This document shows positions 46,209 through 55,050 of a stretch of DNA of 63,152 nucleotides, one piece after another. Made by a program: the position numbers and the translations under genes. Below the pieces are notes generated by a model. That model was not told the DNA's origin and ran no database searches. It saw only the letters and a program-made list of their open reading frames with translations. The first letter of the stretch is position 1. Each line of letters begins with the position of its first letter. This DNA is from Lysobacteraceae bacterium (GTDB lineage: Bacteria > Pseudomonadota > Gammaproteobacteria > Xanthomonadales > Xanthomonadaceae). The stretch lies in assembly GCA_031263725.1 (NCBI GenBank), contig JAISFF010000006.1, positions 1 to 63,152 on the forward strand. The letters run 5' to 3'.

Positions 46209-48695
46209 ATGATGGCGAGCGGTATCAGATCTGTCGGTTGTCGATGCATCATCGTATTGGCGATGGTATTGGGCGTCGCGCTGACGATCTACGGTTTGAT
46301 GCAGCAAACTTGGTCGCTGCCGCGGCAATGGGCGCCCGTGCTTCCATGGGACTCGGAGAGTGCGTTGTACCGGTTCATCGGCGTGGTCGTGGTGTCATGG
46401 ATGGCGTTCGCGCTGATCGAGGCGATATTCAGACTGAGGACAATCTCCAGTTTCCTGCTCGTTGCCGTATTGGTCATGGTGCTGACGGGCAATGTCCTGG
46501 CGCTGCTGGTGGTGTCCGGCTTCATCCTGTCGTCCCTGGTGCTGGGCGAGTGGCTGCTGAAAATCATCGGCGCCGGAAAGCATGCGCAAGACGGGATGAA
46601 CTCGTTCCTGACCGGCGCCGGCGCCGGTGGCGTCGGCGTCGGGCTGCTGGTCTATTTCCCGGTGAATTACCCGGGCGTGTACGGGGTGTTGCTGCTGTTG
46701 CCACTGTTGTTGCGCTGGAAGAACGGCACGATACCGAAACTTGTCGCCCTGTCCGATTATCTGGAAAACAGGGAGCCGAAGACGAAATCGGGTGTCGCCC
46801 TCGGTGCGCTGATGTCGGCGATGGCGCTGGTGCATCTGATATTCGCCCTGTTGCCGGAACTCGGGCATGACGCGCTGGGCGTCCACATGCTGGTGTCTTC
46901 GACCCTGTACTACCAGGGCGGATGGGCGTTCGATCCGTTGCTGTACGTCTATTCGCTGATGCCGATGCTGGGAGACTGGATATTCTCCATCGGGTACATG
47001 CTTTCCGGTGAAACGGGTACCCGCGTGCTCAATCTGTCCTTCGCCTACCTGATGGCGATGCAGGGTCATCGGTTGGTGCGCTGGCTCGGAGGCAACACGG
47101 TACAGGCGAGGCTGGCTATGTTGCTGTTCCTGACCACGCCGTTGACCTTCACCGAGACCAACTCGCTGCATGTCGAAATGGTCTGGGGTACGTACGTGGT
47201 GGCGGGAGCGATGGCGGTGATGCGCTTGGTAAGCGACCGGGATGCGGATGCCGGCGGCAATCTGAAGCTGGGAGGACTGTTCCTGGGATGCGCGCTTTCC
47301 GCCAAGGTGATTACCCTGACGATGCTGCCGGCGCTGGTGCTGTTCATGTTGCTGCGCATCCGCTTCTGGCTCAACCGGCAGACAGTCCGGCCGGCCTGCA
47401 TCGGATTGCTGCTGTTCATCGCTCCCGGTTCGATTCCCTATGTCAGTTCCTGGATCATTTCCGGAAATCCTGTTTTCCCGTTCTTCAACGGGATTTTCAA
47501 GTCTCCCTATTTCCCGCCGGAAAATTTCAACAATCCCCAGTTCAATGCGGGAGTGACCTGGGACCTGTTCTACCGGATGGTGTTCGATGCGCCGAGCTAC
47601 CTGGAAGCGACCGTGGGCGCCCCCGGATACCAGTGGCTGATTCTCCTGCCGGCCGCCATCGTGGCGTCGCTCTGTCTGAGAAACTGGAGAGCGTTGATGC
47701 TTCTCGCGGTTGCGGCCATTTCGCTGGTGGCCGTGTTCAGCTCGCAAAGCTATCTGCGATACATCTTTCCATTGTTCATCTACGTCTGCGCACTGGCATC
47801 CATCGGTTTCGGTTCGGTGATGTCGGGAAGAAAAGCGGCCCGGATCCTTCCGGTGCTGGCTTTGTCGATTACGGTTTTGCTCAATATCGTTTTCTTCGCT
47901 TCGGCGACCTGGACCTACCGAAACATTCCGTTGATGGCATTGTTCAACGAGCATCACAGGGATCAGTATCTGGAACGGAGAGCCCCGATCCGCCTGGCGG
48001 TGAAGGCGATCAATCAGGTGAACACGGAAAGAACGCCGGTGCTGTTCATGACACGGCAACCCCTGGCCGGCGGCCTGAACGCGAATGCGCTGTTCCTGAA
48101 TTGGTACAACCTCAGACTCGCGCAACAGGTCAATGCGATGAAGTCGATCAAGGATCTGGCCAACATCATGGGGAACGCCGATTCGAGCCACATCATTCTG
48201 GACGACGACTGGAGCGATGAAAGCCATCGGGCACTGGTGAGGGAAGCCACCATGGAATTGTTCCGGTTCGGTCCGATCAGCGTTCGTCGCTTGCTCAACG
48301 AATACCGCTACATGGAGGAAATGCTTTCGAGTCCGGAACTGGATGACGCCGACGCATGGACCGTGTTCCAAGGCGCCTCCGTGCATGATGGCGTGGCCAC
48401 GGTATCGGTCGGCGCGCCCATCACCCAGACCGTGCCCGTGACACCCGGGCGTCGCTACTACAATCAGGTCCTGGCCAAATGTGATGCGCAGCCGGCCCAG
48501 GGACGCGTGCAGATCAACTGGCTCGACAAGGACGGGGAATTCCTGGGAACGGACATCACGGTGTTCCCGTGCGGGCAGGACTGGGAACGCCATGGCCAGA
48601 CTGTCAGGGCTCCCGAACGCGCCGCCAATGCGATCGTCTTTGGCGGATCGCATGGCGAAAAGACGATCCAGCTTTCGGAGGTTTCGCTGAAATAG
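46209..48695 (+). CDS. Polytopic GT-C-type glycosyltransferase with C-terminal sugar-binding-like domain
   Basis: The 828-residue protein has about 13 membrane helices in residues 10-590. The loop ELGHDALGVHMLVSSTLYYQ after the first helices holds an acidic residue in the place expected for GT-C transferases (ArnT, PMT, RgtA types), which use polyprenyl-phosphate sugars on the periplasmic side. Residues 690-828 are soluble and strand-rich (GRRYYNQVLAKCDAQPAQGR, VQINWLDKDGEFLGTD, ending GEKTIQLSEVSLK) and resemble a CBM-type beta sandwich. Family membership is my reading, not a clear signature match. It lies 84 bases after the GMC gene in the same direction. Confidence 0.65.
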   Translation: MMASGIRSVGCRCIIVLAMVLGVALTIYGLMQQTWSLPRQWAPVLPWDSESALYRFIGVVVVSWMAFALIEAIFRLRTISSFLLVAVLVMVLTGNVLALLVVSGFILSSLVLGEWLLKIIGAGKHAQDGMNSFLTGAGAGGVGVGLLVYFPVNYPGVYGVLLLLPLLLRWKNGTIPKLVALSDYLENREPKTKSGVALGALMSAMALVHLIFALLPELGHDALGVHMLVSSTLYYQGGWAFDPLLYVYSLMPMLGDWIFSIGYMLSGETGTRVLNLSFAYLMAMQGHRLVRWLGGNTVQARLAMLLFLTTPLTFTETNSLHVEMVWGTYVVAGAMAVMRLVSDRDADAGGNLKLGGLFLGCALSAKVITLTMLPALVLFMLLRIRFWLNRQTVRPACIGLLLFIAPGSIPYVSSWIISGNPVFPFFNGIFKSPYFPPENFNNPQFNAGVTWDLFYRMVFDAPSYLEATVGAPGYQWLILLPAAIVASLCLRNWRALMLLAVAAISLVAVFSSQSYLRYIFPLFIYVCALASIGFGSVMSGRKAARILPVLALSITVLLNIVFFASATWTYRNIPLMALFNEHHRDQYLERRAPIRLAVKAINQVNTERTPVLFMTRQPLAGGLNANALFLNWYNLRLAQQVNAMKSIKDLANIMGNADSSHIILDDDWSDESHRALVREATMELFRFGPISVRRLLNEYRYMEEMLSSPELDDADAWTVFQGASVHDGVATVSVGAPITQTVPVTPGRRYYNQVLAKCDAQPAQGRVQINWLDKDGEFLGTDITVFPCGQDWERHGQTVRAPERAANAIVFGGSHGEKTIQLSEVSLK

Positions 48696-48876
48696 GGAGA
48701 GCTGCGGATGCAGGCGGATCAGGTCCCGGCGGGAAAGACGAGGCGGACCGGTACGAAGCCGATCCGGGCGCTGGCGTTTCCGCCATGTATCCGCATCCGA
48801 TGGACGCGTTTTCCCGGCGTCTTCCTCCCGCGGTTGTCGTGGTCGCCGGGCGTGCAGCGGGACGGCGTTGCGAAAG
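48696..48876. other. Convergent intergenic region, no gene seen
   Basis: The 181 bases between the GT-C gene and the AAA+ gene hold only Arg-rich shadow frames. I see no terminator with a T-tract on either strand. Confidence 0.4.
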
Positions 48877-51318
48877 TCATGGCTGTCCCGCGTGGGGACG
48901 GATCTGCTCCAGCGCGTACTGCAGATCGTCGTGCCGGATCCGGGTCAGCGCGGCATCGTCGTGCTCGTCGAGTGCCCGCTTGACCGCGCGTCGCGACGCC
49001 AGCGTCACCAGCGAGCCCAGATCCCGGCCGGACAGACCTTCGGTCCGGACCGCCAGCCATTCGGTGGCTCCAGCCAGGTCGAAATCCGTGGGCTTCAGAC
49101 GCAATTGCCTATGGATGATCGCGATGCGGGCATCGATATCGGGCAGGGCGATCTCGATTTTCCGCTCCATCCGCGACAGCAGGGCCGGTTCCACGTTGCC
49201 GGGATGGTTGCTGGCGGCGAGCAGGAACACCTGACCGTCCTGGCGGGCGACGCCATCGAGTTCCTGCAATAACTGGCCGATGATCTCCTGGGTGAAGGCA
49301 TCGGAGCCCGCGGCCTCGCCGCGCGCGGGAGCCACGATGTCGATTTCGTCGATGAACAGAATGCAGGGGGCATGCGCCCGCGCCCGCTCGAACAGGGATT
49401 TGACCCGCTGCCCAGAGTGGCCGATGTGGCCGCCCTTGAGATCGGCCGTGGCGGCGGCGATGAAGGACAGCCCGGATTGGTTGGCCAGAATCCGCGCGAT
49501 CTGGGTCTTGCCGGTGCCGGGAGGGCCGTAGAGAAGGATGCCGCGCGGCACCGGAATGTCGAGCTGGCGCAGTTTCTCGGCGCTGCGCAGTTCCTTGCCC
49601 AGATTCAGGAACTCCTCGCGGGTCCGGGTAGGCAGCGCGATATCATCCCAATCGAGAGGCTGCACTTGCGTGGATTGCTTGCGGCGCAATTGCTGGACCG
49701 TGTTCGAAAGCAGGTCGGCGAACGATAGCGAGCCGTTGCAGTCGGCGACGACGCGGGCGACGAGGGTATGCAGATCGCGCCCGGACAGGCCGGCGGTCTG
49801 CTCGATGATGGCGCCGCCGATGCCGGCGTTCACTCCCGCCTGCCGGAATTCCCTGGCCAGGATGCGTTTGCGCCCTTCGCCGTCGGGCAGGCCGATTTCG
49901 ATGCTGGAGGTGAAACGCGACATGATCGCGTCGTCGATCAGGTCGCGCCGGTTGGTGGCGCCGATCACCAGCACCTTGCCGTTGTTTTGCGCGAAGCCGT
50001 CCCACTCGGCCAGGAAGGTCTGGACCAGCTCGGCGGCAAACGCATCGCTGTCGACGCTGCCGCGGCGGATGAACACGCTTTCGCACTCGTCCACGAACAG
50101 CAGGCAGGGCGCGTTCTGCCGGCTGCGCTGCCAGATCGCCTTGACTTGGGGTCCGGTATGGCCGATGTGCTGGCCCTTGAGATCGGCGATGCCGACCGCT
50201 GTGAAGGAGCAGCCGCTGTGTTCGGCCAGCTTGCGCGCAATCAGCGTCTTGCCTGTGCCGGGCGGGCCGTACAGCAGGATGCCCTTGGGCGAAGGCGTGG
50301 CGCCGGCGGCGAAGGCATCGACCAGTTTCAGGATCTGTCCGAGCGTATCGTCGCCGATGGCGAGGCTGTTCCAGTCGGCGATTTCCTCGTCGATGTTTTC
50401 GATGCGCCGGGTCAGCTCGGCAGTATTCCGTTGTTCGTTCCACAGCTCGGCTTCGGCCGCGGCCAGTTGCCGGATCGGTGTGCCGGCCAGCGGCAGCAGC
50501 GCGGGGGAAAGCGCTTGCAGCAGTGGTACCCATTCCGGCCAGAAAAGCTTCTGGTCTTCTTCGACCTCGACCGGAATGATCTGGGCGTGCGTCGATTGCG
50601 TCGTCAGCTTCAGCAGCAGGCAGGGCCGCGCGGAATCCTCGTCGCGGTGCAGGCTGATCCAGTCGCTGTCGTAGAGCTGGCCGAATTCGGCGGGGACCAT
50701 CCAGGGCGTGGTCAGCGGCTGTTGCGGCCACGGCGCGTGCGTCACCAGGTACGGATATTCGTCGTCGCCGCTGGCGCGCGCGGAAAAGTGCATCAGCCTC
50801 GGTTGCAACGCCGCCAGCGCTTTCAGCGCGGCGCGGAAACGCTGGGTCCGGTGCAGTCCCAGCAGCCAGCGCCCCAGCAATATGCAGAGCAGGTACGTCC
50901 CCCACATCACCCCGTTGTGGAGGGTCGGCCGCAGCCAGTTCAGCGGGTTGATCTGATGTCGCAGCCAGGCCGGGAGAGAGAAGGGCTGACCGGCGGCGTG
51001 GGCGACCAGCCAGGGCAGCAGGAAAACTAAGGCCAGCCACAGCGTGATCCTCAGCCAGTGGCCGTTGCCGGTGATCGCCCGCAGGCTGATGGCGGAGCGC
51101 CAGGTACCCTGGCGCGCATGTCGAATCCTTTCGCGCCGGAGCTGTTCCAGGTCATCGCGGAACCGCCCGGACACGGCCGTCGCCGCCTGTTCGACCAGAT
51201 GGCAGTCGTGCACGACGCGAGCCCGCAGCGATTCGGTCCGTTGCAGCGCCGCCGCCAGCCGCGTTTCCAGGCGGGTCCGGTGTTGCTCCATCGACGGATT
51301 GCGCATCTGCGAATTCAT
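48877..51318 (-). CDS. Membrane-anchored tandem AAA+ ATPase
   Basis: The 813-residue protein has an N-terminal coiled coil (10-70), two membrane helices (91-110 and 136-154), a linker domain, and two AAA+ modules. The first has Walker A GPPGTGKT at 351-358 and Walker B LLFVDE at 406-411; the second has Walker A at 598-605 and Walker B ILFIDE at 653-658. Arg fingers are likely in MSRFTSS and LLSRMERK. The tandem is Cdc48/VCP-like, but no N domain, protease or zinc site is present, unlike FtsH. Pore loop 1 reads ADLKGQHIGHTG and ADLKGGHIGHSG, lacking the usual aromatic residue. The function is unknown; it could remodel membrane proteins. ATG 51318 is used, with later ATGs at 51306 and 51291 possible. 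Confidence 0.8.
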   Translation of the reverse strand: MNSQMRNPSMEQHRTRLETRLAAALQRTESLRARVVHDCHLVEQAATAVSGRFRDDLEQLRRERIRHARQGTWRSAISLRAITGNGHWLRITLWLALVFLLPWLVAHAAGQPFSLPAWLRHQINPLNWLRPTLHNGVMWGTYLLCILLGRWLLGLHRTQRFRAALKALAALQPRLMHFSARASGDDEYPYLVTHAPWPQQPLTTPWMVPAEFGQLYDSDWISLHRDEDSARPCLLLKLTTQSTHAQIIPVEVEEDQKLFWPEWVPLLQALSPALLPLAGTPIRQLAAAEAELWNEQRNTAELTRRIENIDEEIADWNSLAIGDDTLGQILKLVDAFAAGATPSPKGILLYGPPGTGKTLIARKLAEHSGCSFTAVGIADLKGQHIGHTGPQVKAIWQRSRQNAPCLLFVDECESVFIRRGSVDSDAFAAELVQTFLAEWDGFAQNNGKVLVIGATNRRDLIDDAIMSRFTSSIEIGLPDGEGRKRILAREFRQAGVNAGIGGAIIEQTAGLSGRDLHTLVARVVADCNGSLSFADLLSNTVQQLRRKQSTQVQPLDWDDIALPTRTREEFLNLGKELRSAEKLRQLDIPVPRGILLYGPPGTGKTQIARILANQSGLSFIAAATADLKGGHIGHSGQRVKSLFERARAHAPCILFIDEIDIVAPARGEAAGSDAFTQEIIGQLLQELDGVARQDGQVFLLAASNHPGNVEPALLSRMERKIEIALPDIDARIAIIHRQLRLKPTDFDLAGATEWLAVRTEGLSGRDLGSLVTLASRRAVKRALDEHDDAALTRIRHDDLQYALEQIRPHAGQP

Positions 51319-51420
51319 GCTTTTCCTGTCACTGGACGAACGGAGCCTGGCCGGCGCGGCCGATGGAACTCATGCGGACGCACGCAGGCAAGCCGGTTTC
51401 GCGGTCCAGTGTATCGGACA

Positions 51421-51457
51421 AAACATGGCGCGCGAACGCGGAACGGTTCGCGCGCCG
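51421..51457 (-). terminator. Intrinsic terminator after serA
   Basis: On the minus strand GGCGCGCGAAC and GTTCGCGCGCC pair in an 11-bp stem with an 8-nt loop and are followed by ATGTTTTG. It lies 13 bases after the serA stop. Confidence 0.65.
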
Positions 51458-51469
51458 TGCCGCGGCGCC

Positions 51470-52711
51470 TCAGTAGAGGACGCGAGTACGCAGCGTGCCG
51501 GGAATCCTGGCCATTTCCTCTTTCAGCGTATTGGCCTTGCCGGCGTCCGCGGCGATGTCGATCACCACATAGCCCATCAACGCGTCGGTACGCAGGAACT
51601 GGCCGTCGATGTTGACGTTGTGCTGCGAGAACAGTTCGTTGATCCGCGACAGCACGCCCGGCACGTTGCGGTGGATATGCAGCAGACGCATGCTGCCGGC
51701 GTGTTCGGGCAGGGTGACTTCGGGGAAGTTCACCGCCGACAGGGTTGAACCGTTGTCGCTGTAGCGGACCAGTTTCGCCGCCACTTCAATGCCGATGTTT
51801 TCCTGCGCCTCCAGTGTGCTGCCGCCGATGTGCGGGGTCAGGATCACGTTGTCGAATTCGGTCAGCGGCGATACGAACGGTTCCTTGTTTCCGGTCGGCT
51901 CGACCGGGAACACGTCGATCGCGGCACCGGCGATATGGCCCGAGCGCAGCGCCGCGGCCAGCGCGTCGATATCGACCACGGTGCCGCGCGAAGCATTGAT
52001 CAGGTGCGAGCCGGGCTTCATCTTCGCCAGTTGCCCGGTACCGATCATCAGTTTGGTGGCCGGGGTTTCCGGTACATGCAGCGTGACCATGTCGGCGCGC
52101 GTCAGCAGTTCGTCCAGCGAATCGACCGAATGCGCATTGCCCAGCGACAGCTTGGTCTCGATGTCGTAGAAAAGCACATGCATGCCCAGCGACTCGGCGA
52201 GTACGCCGATCTGCGTGCCGATATGGCCGTAGCCGACGATGCCCAGCGTCTTGCCGCGGACTTCATGGCTGCCGATGGCGGACTTGGACCAGCCGCCGCG
52301 ATGGCATTCGGCGCTCTTTTGCGGGATGCCGCGCTTGAGCATGACCAGCTCGGCCAGCACCAGCTCGGCGACGCTGCGGGTGTTGGAATAGGGCGCGTTG
52401 AACACCGGAATGCCGGCGGTCTCGGCCACTTCCAGATCGACCTGGTTGGTGCCGATGCAGAAACAGCCGATGCCAACCAGGCGGCGGGCCTCGCCCAACA
52501 CTTTGGCCGTCAATTGGGTCCGGGAACGGATACCGACGAAATGCGCGTCGGCGATCCGCTGTTTCAACTCATCCTCGGGCAACGATTTGTCGTGCTGCTC
52601 GATCTGGCTGTAGCCGGCGGCGCGGAACGCTTCCACCGCAGTCTGGCTGATGCCTTCCAGCAGCAATATCTTGATGCCTTGCTTGGGATACGAAGTTTTG
52701 GGTGGCGACAT
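51470..52711 (-). CDS. serA: D-3-phosphoglycerate dehydrogenase
   Basis: SerA starts serine synthesis by oxidising 3-phosphoglycerate. The 413-residue protein has the NAD site LGIVGYGHIGTQIGVLAESL (about 157-176), the catalytic Arg242 (NASRGTVVD), Glu271 (DVFPVEP) and His294 (TPHIGGSTLEAQ), and a C-terminal ACT domain from about 335 that usually binds serine for feedback inhibition. It is the short E. coli-type form, whose members also reduce 2-oxoglutarate to D-2-hydroxyglutarate. The start at 52711 matches that form. Confidence 0.96.
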   Translation of the reverse strand: MSPPKTSYPKQGIKILLLEGISQTAVEAFRAAGYSQIEQHDKSLPEDELKQRIADAHFVGIRSRTQLTAKVLGEARRLVGIGCFCIGTNQVDLEVAETAGIPVFNAPYSNTRSVAELVLAELVMLKRGIPQKSAECHRGGWSKSAIGSHEVRGKTLGIVGYGHIGTQIGVLAESLGMHVLFYDIETKLSLGNAHSVDSLDELLTRADMVTLHVPETPATKLMIGTGQLAKMKPGSHLINASRGTVVDIDALAAALRSGHIAGAAIDVFPVEPTGNKEPFVSPLTEFDNVILTPHIGGSTLEAQENIGIEVAAKLVRYSDNGSTLSAVNFPEVTLPEHAGSMRLLHIHRNVPGVLSRINELFSQHNVNIDGQFLRTDALMGYVVIDIAADAGKANTLKEEMARIPGTLRTRVLY

Positions 52712-52787
52712 GATACGAGTCCCGTGTAGAACGGATGAAGCTCCCAACTATGCCAGATGACGCGGGCGCCTGCATCGCCCGGCCACT

Positions 52788-52910
52788 TCATTTTGCGAGT
52801 CGCCGATTCGTCGGAACCGGCATGCCCGGTCGCGGCTTCGGCCCGGCGATGATGCCCGTCCGGATAGGCATGTCCTTGTACATCTTGATGATATCGCTGC
52901 GAATCTTCAT
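52788..52910 (-). pseudogene. Remnant of a PepSY-type membrane protein gene start
   Basis: The 40-residue frame MKIRSDIIKMYKDMPIRTGI then IAGPKPRPGMPVPTNRRLAK resembles the N-terminus of PepSY-associated membrane proteins of iron-uptake loci (pattern KxYKxxHxWxGIxxG) and then collapses to a stop. Upstream on the same strand, the end of another frame, FVFLFCDNLCAWSWPGAANG then LALGLPWAVRAAMG at 52921-53020, looks like the hydrophobic C-terminus of a small partner protein (DUF3325/DUF3649 type), 10 bases before this ATG. Together they look like a decayed iron-uptake operon. The rest of 52712-53336 holds no gene I can support. Confidence 0.4.
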
Positions 52911-53336
52911 GTCTTGCTCTTCACCCCATGGCCGCGCGTACTGCCCACGGCAGGCCGAGCGCCAGCCCGTTCGCCGCTCCCGGCCACGACCATGCGCATA
53001 GGTTGTCGCAGAACAGGAATACGAAGGACCGCGTGCGGAGCCGGGTGGTTCCAATTCCGCGATGTCGGATCCGGATCCGGCGCCTCGGCGCCTGCATCCT
53101 GGATGGGGAGCGCGGTCGATTCCGGTGCGGACACCGGATCGGGATTCGGCGGGGACATCGGAGCGATCCGGCCGGCCCGATGCATTTGCCGGGTGTTCCC
53201 GGTGTCGTCTTTCGCGGCGTTAGGGCGGTACGCATCGCAAGGCGCGAACGGACCGGTTCTGGCCGGTTATCATTGATGCGCTTTTCCCTTCGCCCATTCC
53301 CGCAAAATCCACTACAAAATCCACTACGAGTCCGAC

Positions 53337-54722
53337 ATGAGCGATTCCCGCCTCGCCGAATTGCAGCAGCGTGTGCCTGCGCTGCGTCTGAAGACCGACC
53401 CCGCCGATCTGGAGAATTACGGGCTGGACTGGACCCGCCGCTGGACGCCGGCGCCTCTGGCCATCGCGTTGCCGGCAAGCGTGGAAGAGGTTCAGGAAAT
53501 CGTACGGTGGGCGAACCGGCGCGCCGTCGCGATCGTGCCCTCCGGTGGACGCACCGGCCTTTCCGGTGGCGCGGTGGCGGCCCAGGGCGAGCTGGTGCTG
53601 AGCCTTGAGCGGATGAACAGAGTGCTGGCGTTCGACGCGGTCGACCGGATTCTGACCGTGCAGGCGGGCATGGCGCTGCAATCGGTGCACGCAGCGGCGC
53701 AGGAACACGGGCTGATGTATCCGGTGGATTTCGCCTCGCGCGGTTCGTGCTCGATCGGCGGCAATATCGCCACCAACGCCGGCGGCATCCGGGTGGTGCG
53801 GTACGGCGTGACGCGCGACTGGATCGCCGGCCTGAAAGTCGTGACCGGCGGCGGCGAGGTGCTGGATCTCAACAACGGGCTGGTCAAGAATTCCAGCGGC
53901 TACGACTTCCGCCATCTGATGATTGGTTCGGAAGGCACGTTGGGCATCGTGGTGGAAGCCATGCTGAAACTGACCGATCCGTCGCTGCCGACCAATGTGA
54001 TGCTGCTGGCGCTGCCGTCGTTCGATGTGCTGATGCGGGTGTTCTCGGCATTCCGTTCGCGCTTGCAACTGGAGGCGTTCGAGTTTCTGACCGATCGCGG
54101 CCTGCACCATGTCCTGGCGCACGGTGCGCAGAAGCCGTTCGAGACGGTGTATCCCTATTATGTGGTGACCGAATTCGTCACCGGCGACGAAGTGAAGGAA
54201 GCCGCCGCGATGGAAGCCTTCCAGTTCTGCATGGACAACGGCTGGGTGCAGGACGGCGCGATCAGCCAGAGCGATGCGCAGGCGGAACATCTGTGGCGGC
54301 TGCGCGAGGGCATCACCGAGAGCGTGGCCCGCTGCAAGCCGTACAAGAACGACATTTCGGTGCGCATCTCGGCGATGCCCGCCTTCCTGGAAGAAACCCA
54401 GGCCCTGCTGGGGCGGGAATACCCGCATTTCGACGTGGTCTGGTTCGGTCATATCGGCGACGGCAACCTGCATATCAACGTGCTCAAGCCGGACGACATG
54501 GGAAACGCCGAATTCGTCCGCCAATGCGAGCAGGTCACCAAGCTGCTGGCGCGGGCGCTGCAGAAATACGGCGGCAGCATTTCCGCCGAGCACGGCATCG
54601 GCCTGGTCAAGAAACCCTATCTGGGCTGTACCCGCAGTGCCGAGGAAATCGCGCTGATGCGTGGAGTGAAGCGGGTGTTCGATCCGAACGGGATCATGAA
54701 TCCGGGCAAATTGCTCGACTGA
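53337..54722 (+). CDS. FAD-binding oxidase, probable D-2-hydroxyglutarate dehydrogenase
   Basis: The 461-residue protein has an N-terminal PCMH FAD domain (IVPSGGRTGLSGGAVA, then GSCSIGGNIATNAGGIRVVR and GYDFRHLMIGSEGTLGIV) and a C-terminal FAD-oxidase C domain with WFGHIGDGNLHINVLKP and ISAEHGIGLVKK, which bind the metal in D-2-hydroxyglutarate and D-lactate dehydrogenases. Its position divergent from serA favours D-2-hydroxyglutarate: SerA makes that compound as a side product and this enzyme would recycle it, as reported in Pseudomonas. D-lactate or glycolate is the alternative. Confidence 0.85.
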   Translation: MSDSRLAELQQRVPALRLKTDPADLENYGLDWTRRWTPAPLAIALPASVEEVQEIVRWANRRAVAIVPSGGRTGLSGGAVAAQGELVLSLERMNRVLAFDAVDRILTVQAGMALQSVHAAAQEHGLMYPVDFASRGSCSIGGNIATNAGGIRVVRYGVTRDWIAGLKVVTGGGEVLDLNNGLVKNSSGYDFRHLMIGSEGTLGIVVEAMLKLTDPSLPTNVMLLALPSFDVLMRVFSAFRSRLQLEAFEFLTDRGLHHVLAHGAQKPFETVYPYYVVTEFVTGDEVKEAAAMEAFQFCMDNGWVQDGAISQSDAQAEHLWRLREGITESVARCKPYKNDISVRISAMPAFLEETQALLGREYPHFDVVWFGHIGDGNLHINVLKPDDMGNAEFVRQCEQVTKLLARALQKYGGSISAEHGIGLVKKPYLGCTRSAEEIALMRGVKRVFDPNGIMNPGKLLD

Positions 54723-55050
54723 GCCATGGCGGGCCAGCCGCTTTCCATCCACGTCAGGATTCCGAACCTGAAAGGCTTGGGATTCGCATGCGGTACCGCC
54801 GGGGAGAAGCGCGGTGACAGTGCATTCGCCGACAGGAATATCACTGCGCCACGTTTCGCTGACGGCAAACACCAGAGCGCCGGGTCGGTCGGGGCGGGGG
54901 CGAGCAAGATGGCGTCCCTTCACTGCGGAGCAGGTTGGCGCTGGCCGGGCCGCGCCGATGCGGTCTACAACGACCGGCGGGCAGGCCGGCGCGGAAACGC
55001 CGGGGATCGACGGTATTGCCCCGGCGGGAAGCAAGCAAGGCAGTTCCGGA
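54723..55050. other. Convergent intergenic region, nothing recognised
   Basis: The 328 bases between the convergent oxidase and efpL genes hold short frames on both strands, none resembling a family known to me, and no hairpin with a T-tract. Confidence 0.4.

Noticed and set aside
48708-48983. 91-codon plus-strand frame after the GT-C gene
   Set aside because: Arg-rich, no family resemblance, and it runs into the AAA+ gene on the opposite strand.
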